Assembly: GCF_029931775.1 (NCBI RefSeq)
Contig: NC_079320.1
Coordinates: forward strand, 84,181,656 to 84,245,655
Direction of reading: 5' to 3'
Source of the DNA: Euleptes europaea
Taxonomy: Eukaryota > Chordata > Lepidosauria > Squamata > Sphaerodactylidae
DNA length: 64,000 nucleotides
Of this stretch, positions 58,560-64,000 are shown piece by piece (position 1 is the first letter of the stretch; each line of letters starts with the position of its first letter). Made by a program: the position numbers and the translations under genes. The notes under the pieces were generated by a model. The model did no database searches, had not been told where the DNA came from, and saw nothing but the letters and a program-made list of their open reading frames with translations.

Positions 58560-60460
58560 TCTGTCGCATCCTGAAGGATAAAAATGGCTAAAAATATTTG
58601 AACATTTTCCTTCCCTGGGCTTTTCCCCTTCCTAGAAGTTCTCCTTCCCAGTCCCTTGAAGGCTCTTAACTAAAATAAAATTTACTTTAATGATTCTTCT
58701 CAAATGACCAATAGGTCTTAAGCAAGACCACACTAAAGCACAATGCCAAAATATTTAATATATTCCCCTTATACTTTAAAATAGGCAGCCAAAAGATATA
58801 TAAATTTTGCAATCTTTACCATCTCCGGTTTATTTGTTATTTAAAAAAATGTCAGGAAGGGTAAGTTCCTTCTTTCCTTTATCAAATGACTCAACCAGTC
58901 TGTTTTTTTAACCTCAAATAACAGGCAATGAAAAAACAAATGACTTATTGTATCGATACTACCAGACCCACAAGGGCAGATCCTATTGGAAATAGAACTT
59001 TGTTAAATCTGCCCTTCAACTCAGGTGATGACAGAACTGGGCCATCATATAGGCTCTCCTATACTTGGGAAAGGTTAACAGATTTAAATACTTCAGTATA
59101 CGTTGTGGGAAAATACCCCCAAAGAAGATGGAACAAACTCTCCATGCTCTATTGTGTACACCATTGCAATCTAATAAAATCAAGCTTTTAAAATTTGAAT
59201 CGCCACCCTCTTTTCCCCAAGTTGTTTTATAGTATCCATTGAGAACCCTAGCTGATTAGCCCTTTGTCTACCATTTGTTTCCACGGTGACTTGTAACTGT
59301 CATTCCCAAGACAATGCATATAGAAGTTGGGGCTTATATTTAGCACTAACCTTGTGTGTGTAAAGTGCCATCAAGTTGCAGCCGACTTATGGCGACCCCT
59401 TTTGGGGTTTTAATGCAAGAGACTAACAGAGGTGGTTTGCCAGTTCCTTCCTCTGCACAGCAACCCTGGTGTTCCTTGATGGTCTCCCATCCAAATACTT
59501 ACCAGGGCTGACCCTACTTAGCTTCTGAGATCTGACGAGATCAAGCACTAACCTTACTCAATGCTTAAAAGTAGGGCGCCAGGCTCTCATTTCGAGAGCA
59601 TTCATTGCCGGTTTAGCTTGTATTGCTTTATTGGCAACACATTTGGGGTAAACCCATGACCTGTCTTAAGTACTTATGCCGAGGAGTTTCAATAGAACCA
59701 TTTATTCCATCAATCCAAACTGAGACCCCATATAGTAGTCAACGGACTGTCTTAGCCTCAAATACTCATAGCTGCTGGTATGAACTGCCCTCTTCGTCCG
59801 AAATAAAACTTCACAATTGCATTAAGTCCAACAGTTCAATTGTTCACCTTCCAAAACAACTTCTGGTATCTTTTCCTCTGACTAAACACTACGATCTTAG
59901 TCTTCTGGGCATTTATGATCAAATGCTCATTTTTGCAATTTAAACTAGAGATTAAACTGTGCAACCCACTTGCTCTCTGCGACAAAAGTGCCATATCATT
60001 TGCATGCAGCAGAATTGAGATCTTATTATTTCCCAATATGGGATGATGTTGAGAACTAATCGTTTGCAGTCGAGCTGGTAAATCTTTTAAATATAAAATA
60101 AATAGTAAAGGGACAAGGGGACAACCTTGTCTTAACCTTTTTCTTAATGGACTCTCTCCAGACAGTACCCCCTCCCCCAATTACCACACCTAACCCTGGC
60201 TGTAGGCCATCCACACAGCTTAATTATCAGCCACAGTAGGTGCTGGTCGATAGATGTTTGAGACAATTTTTTCCCATAGACACAGGCAGGATACTGTGCC
60301 AAAAGCCCCATGCAGATCAATAAAGGCCACAAATGAACTTCCATGACTCCCTGAAGCATATTTATATATTAAATGAGAGAGTATTAGACACCCATCAGTT
60401 GAATGGCCCTTATGAAAACCAGCCTGGTCTGGGCCCAAGATGTCATATTCTATAACTCAA
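58560..60460 (-). mobile_element. LINE fragment, R4/RTE-like reverse transcriptase, degraded
   Basis: The minus strand carries reverse-transcriptase motifs: GPDQAGFHKGHSTDGCLI, FVAFIDLHGAFGTV, RQGCPLVPLLFILYLKDLPA and ILLHANDMALLSQ (the DD box is altered to ND). The part below 59340 looks like a 3' UTR. A 5S SINE interrupts it at 59354-59543. The clade is not certain and the copy is broken in several places. Confidence 0.72.
59354..59543 (-). mobile_element. 5S-rRNA-derived SINE in a LINE, 12-bp target duplication
   Basis: AGCACTAACCTT at 59342-59353 and 59544-59555 brackets a reversed 5S SINE (AAAGTGCCATCAAGTTGCAG to CTTCTGAGATCTGACGAGAT). The head is slightly truncated. Confidence 0.94.
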
Positions 60461-61569
60461 TCTGACAGCATTCCATGTAAGTATAGCACATATAAAATGG
60501 AATTTACAATGTCTGTTCCTCTTTCCTCTTATTCTATTCACCTTGTTATTTTCTTGGATATTCCTAGTTATCAGAGTGCCTTGGACCATGTATGTTCTGA
60601 TCTCAAGTTTCTAGCTTGCAGGTAATGTTTTTAGCACTTAAGAGTGAGCAGGTGCATTAATTCCGAGTCATATGTATAATATGCTGTCCTCAATATGTGG
60701 CATTTTCATTAGAAGTGATCTAATTTAAAAAAGGGTCCCTGTGTTGAGGACTCAGTGAAGTCTAAATTTCAGCAGTGGGGAAGAGGAAAAAGAGAAGAAA
60801 GAGGCAAGAGTAACAAGTGGCAGCTGCATTTCTAGTGAAGCTTGAGTACGATGCTTGGGTAGAAAAATGTTCTAAAATCAGTTGATGTCCACTTCTGGCA
60901 AGGGCTGCATTGATTTTCACAGTACTTTTCAAGTGTATTTTGATTGTACTGTGCATTTGTTCTCCTTTATTTCAAATTGTGCAGAATAGCAACAACTAAA
61001 GCATTAAGTGTGCCTTCTCTGTAGGAGACGTGTTGTGTATTATGGCAACAACTGAAGGTGACATCTGGATGTACTCGAGAGGTTGGTTTGGTTTTGCTTT
61101 CTGATCGTTTTTGCATGTCAGGAGCCGTTTTTGTACTCAATACCTTTTTTTGCATGAGAATGAAATGGCCACATGCAACCTTAGAGAGACTAGGAGAAAG
61201 CATCACATAGGTAACCTGCCTGTTCTTCCTGCTTTAGGGGACTGGGGAGGTAAGAAATCAAGAGACATTCTCTTTTGGACAGAGGGAAGCTGGCTGTGGT
61301 GCAAAGAATGGTAGAGGAGGCAGGTGGTGCCACTCACCTGTTGGTTCAAATACAATTATTATTTTCACCAGGAAGGTATCTGTATGATATATTAAGTGCA
61401 AAAAGCTTGTATAAGCTTTGTTGACGTTGCTGTGGTGAAAAATTGTCCTGGGTTCAGATTCTGCTGCTGAGTTCTCAAGCCCAAAAATAGTTAGGAGGCA
61501 AAACTGTGCTGCATCTGATGTTTTGGGGGAGGGGATGTTCTGTTGCAGGGTTTTTCCCAAATACCATTA
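60461..61569. other. FBXL5 intron 1, nothing recognised
   Basis: AT-rich unique-looking sequence without an identifiable FBXL5 exon. Confidence 0.4.
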
Positions 61570-62232
61570 CCGTATATACCCGTGTATAAGCCGACCCGCG
61601 TATAAGCCGAGGTGCCTAATTTCTCCCCAAAAATGGGGAAAAATTAGGCACCCGTGTATAAGCCGAGGGTCGGTTATAACCCCTCCCCCCCCCCGGCAGA
61701 CTTACCTTCTGGGCTCCTGGCAGCGGGAAGCGGCGGATCCGGCGGGAGTGGCCTTCCTGCAGCTGTAGGAGGGCCCCCCCCAGGCCGCTCCTGGCAGCAG
61801 GAAGTGGTGCGGCCCGGTGGGGGCGGCGGAGCAGCCTCCCCGCGGCCGCAGGGAGGCTCTGGAGGCCTCTCCCGGCCGGGAGAAGGCGGCGGGGGCGGCA
61901 GAGCGCCCTCCCCGCGGCCGCAGGGGGCCTCTGGAAGCCTCTCCCGGCCGGGAGAAGGCGGCGGGGGCGGCAGAGCGCCCTCCCCGCGGCCGCAGGGAGG
62001 CTCTGGAGGCCTCTCCCGGCCGGGAGAAGGCGGCGGGGGCGGCAGAGCGCCCTCCCCGCGGCCGCAGGGGGCCTCTGGAGGCCTCTCCCGGCAGAGAGAA
62101 GATGGCGGCGGTAAGTTTTCCCCTCCCTCCTCCTTCCCCCCTCTACCGTATTGACCCGCGTATAAGCCGAGGCCGGCTTTTTCAGCCCTTTTTTTGGGCT
62201 GAAAAACTCGGCTTATACGCGAGTATATACGG
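61570..62232 (+). mobile_element. TA-flanked transposon with palindromic ends and a CpG-rich tandem array
   Basis: Ends CCGTATATACCCGTGTATAA and (reversed) CCGTATATACTCGCGTATAA, with TA on each side (61568-61569, 62233-62234), as in Tc1/mariner-like elements. GTATAAGCCGA recurs five times near the ends, and each end folds on itself (for example GTGCCTAATTT with AAATTAGGCAC). The interior is a GC-rich array of four 72-bp units and ends in AAGATGGCGGCG followed by GTAAGT. No transposase was seen. The element's family name is not recalled. Confidence 0.85.
61827..62110 (+). repeat. 72-bp tandem array, four units, A-B-A-B order
   Basis: Units start at 61827, 61899, 61971 and 62043 (the last is short and diverged). 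Each has CTCCCCGCGGCCGCAGGG and CTCTCCCGGCCGGGAGAAGG. Units 1 and 3 share GGAGGCTCTGG; units 2 and 4 share GGGGCCTCTGG, pointing to a 144-bp duplication after the first. Very CpG-rich. Confidence 0.93.
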
Positions 62233-63149
62233 TAGCTAGAATTCTGTCACATAATTCTGTTGCTGATAGAGTGGAAGCTAGGTGTTTGAATATCACTTTT
62301 GTTGTGGAAAATGAGACCCTTGGTCTTGCTTGCTCTTGAAATGTCTAGATTGCTGTTGTAATGAATATTTCTAAAACCTTGAAGCTTTTAAATCATCTTC
62401 TAAGCAGATTTGCTAAGGAATGCCTAAAATGATATATTTCTGGACCAATATGTGGAATTTGTATTGGGATTTCTCTCCTCCATTTTCATTTTCTCTCCCA
62501 AGCCCTGCAGTACTCTAAGCCTTGCTGTTTCTGCTACTTCTGGTTTCATTGTTGTTGTTATTATACTTTTGAAAATGGAAAGAGTAACAGTCTCTAGGTT
62601 TTTTTAACCCTCTTTCCTGCATGATCTGTTTGCTTCTACTTTACTCCCTACTTTGCATCTTTTTGTATCTCTGTGCTGGAGCATGTTAACTGGCATCTAT
62701 TTATTTCCTTGGTCTCTTGCCAGAACTCTGTTTTGCAAGCTACGTTTACAATATCTAAGCTTATTATTAGTCAACTGCAGTTTAACCTAGTATTAAACCT
62801 AAAAGCTAGTCTGTGGCCTTTTCCACACAAATGGTTTACAATGTTTCATGCTGTCAAAAGCTACATTTAATTTTTTTTTATTTCTGCACTTTCTTCCTCC
62901 GATTGGTATCGGAAACGTTTTCTGATCATTGTTTTCCCGAACACTTTTATTGCGATTTCCCCCCTCCATTTCCAAACAAGCTTCTCTTGAGCATGCAAAC
63001 ATCTTCAAAATTAATTTATTTCTCTGCTCCACCAAATATTGTTCTTTTATTCATGCCCACTGTTTTGTATATATATCCTCTACCCATTCCCCCCTAAATT
63101 AAAAAAAAAATGACATGAGATTAGCGGTAAAAAGATGGATCACTGGATG
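62233..63149. other. FBXL5 intron 1, nothing recognised
   Basis: AT-rich, no exon or known repeat recognised. Confidence 0.4.
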
Positions 63150-63960
63150 GAATTAACACCTTTGTCAACTTTGCTGCCCTGGCTCTTCGGTCCTGGGCAA
63201 TTTGAGTCCAGCGGTGGTCCTGTGGCTCAGCAGGGGCAGTTTGGGGTTGGGGTGCCAGCTCCCGGCTCTTTACAGCGTGCAACTAACATCTGCACCTCCG
63301 TCAAGAGTCTGGGTATGATCCTGGATGCCTCCTTATTGATGGAGGCCCACGTTGCAGCTGCGGTCAAGGCGGCCTTTTACCATCTCCGCCGGGCCTGGCA
63401 GCTGGTGCCTTACCTTTCTCGCCCCGACCTAGCCACGGTGATACATGCGATGGTCACCTCTAGCCTGGATTACTGTAACTCGCTCTACGTAGGGCTGCCC
63501 TTGAGACTGACCCGACGGCTCCAGCTGGTTCAGAATGCGGCGGCAAGGCTCCTAACAGGAGCCTCCCCCAGAGAGCATATAAAGCCAGTGCTTTACCATC
63601 TGCACTGGCTCCAACTGGAGTATCGGAGTATCGGATTAGGTTCAAGGTGCTGGTTTTGACCTTTAAAGCCTTACACGGTCTGGGTCCTTGTATCTTCAGG
63701 ACCGCCTCTCCTGGTATACCCCCCGAAGGACACTAAGATCATCTGATGGAAATTTACTGGTGGTCCCTGGCCCTAAGAGCGTGCCGCTGTCCTCGACAAA
63801 AGCCAGGGCTTTTTTGGCCCTGGCTCTGGCCTGGTAAGATGCTCTGCCTGGTAACATCAGGGCCCTGCAGGATCTGATAGTCTTCTGCAGGGCCTGCAAG
63901 GCAGAGCTTTTCCGCCAAGCCTACAATTGAGGACAGTCACTTATATCAGCTTATACCATC
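63150..63960 (+). mobile_element. L2-like LINE, reverse-transcriptase C-terminal part
   Basis: The open frame at 63135-63659 contains VKSLGMILDASLLMEAHVAA, then SSLDYCNSLYVGLP, RRLQLVQNAAARLLTG and VLYHLHWLQLEYR, the conserved post-RT region of vertebrate L2-type LINEs. It continues with FKALHGLGPC-like sequence to about 63960. It is better preserved than the related copy at 14238. Confidence 0.9.
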
Positions 63961-64000
63961 TTACTAGCTTCTCCCCCCTTGAGTGGGAACAATACAAGTG

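Noticed and set aside
61654-62239. Two long Gly/Pro/Arg-rich frames (166 and 140 codons)
   Set aside because: They are the translation of a 72-bp GC-rich tandem array; a period divisible by three keeps frames open by chance.

Overview
The window looks like squamate reptile chromatin, most likely a gecko. It is densely packed with CR1, L2-like, L1 and Penelope retroelements, 5S-rRNA-derived and tRNA-derived SINEs, a very abundant hAT MITE with TAGGGTTGCC ends, and Ty3/gypsy-type fossils. The species call rests on repeat style and is an inference. Host coding sequence is only about 1 kb of the 64 kb.

Two host genes are supported. CD38 (ADP-ribosyl cyclase / cyclic ADP-ribose hydrolase) lies on the minus strand. 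All eight coding exons can be placed between 36138 and 5635, with canonical splice sites, matching phases and a 308-residue product. The catalytic Trp/Glu residues and all twelve family disulfide cysteines are kept. FBXL5 (hemerythrin-domain F-box iron sensor) starts on the plus strand at 54466. Its CpG-island promoter and first coding exon (28 codons) are present, but exon 2 was not found before the window ends. The two genes are head to head, about 18.3 kb apart, the arrangement known around human 4p15. BST1/CD157, which sits between them in human, was not recognised in the gap.

Layout: 1-5634 is the region downstream of CD38 (gypsy fossils, CR1, a MITE split by a SINE). 5635-36138 is CD38, with introns full of repeats; intron 1 holds a 2.4 kb ORF1-only L1 insertion with a 19-bp target duplication, a gypsy pol/LTR fossil, inverted copies of an unnamed repeat and a 204-bp foldback element. 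36139-54100 is the intergenic gap (solo LTR, a 671-bp tandem duplication with promoter-like sequence, CR1 pieces, a MITE nested in a MITE, a gag-bearing LTR fossil abutting a Penelope element, a hAT element). 54100-54900 is the FBXL5 CpG island. 54550-64000 is FBXL5 intron 1, with a Harbinger-like MITE, SINEs, LINE fragments and a TA-flanked transposon that carries its own CpG-rich tandem array, a YY1-like motif and a splice donor.

Most open reading frames outside the nine host exons belong to mobile elements or are chance. No CRISPR array, operon or free-standing RNA gene was seen.
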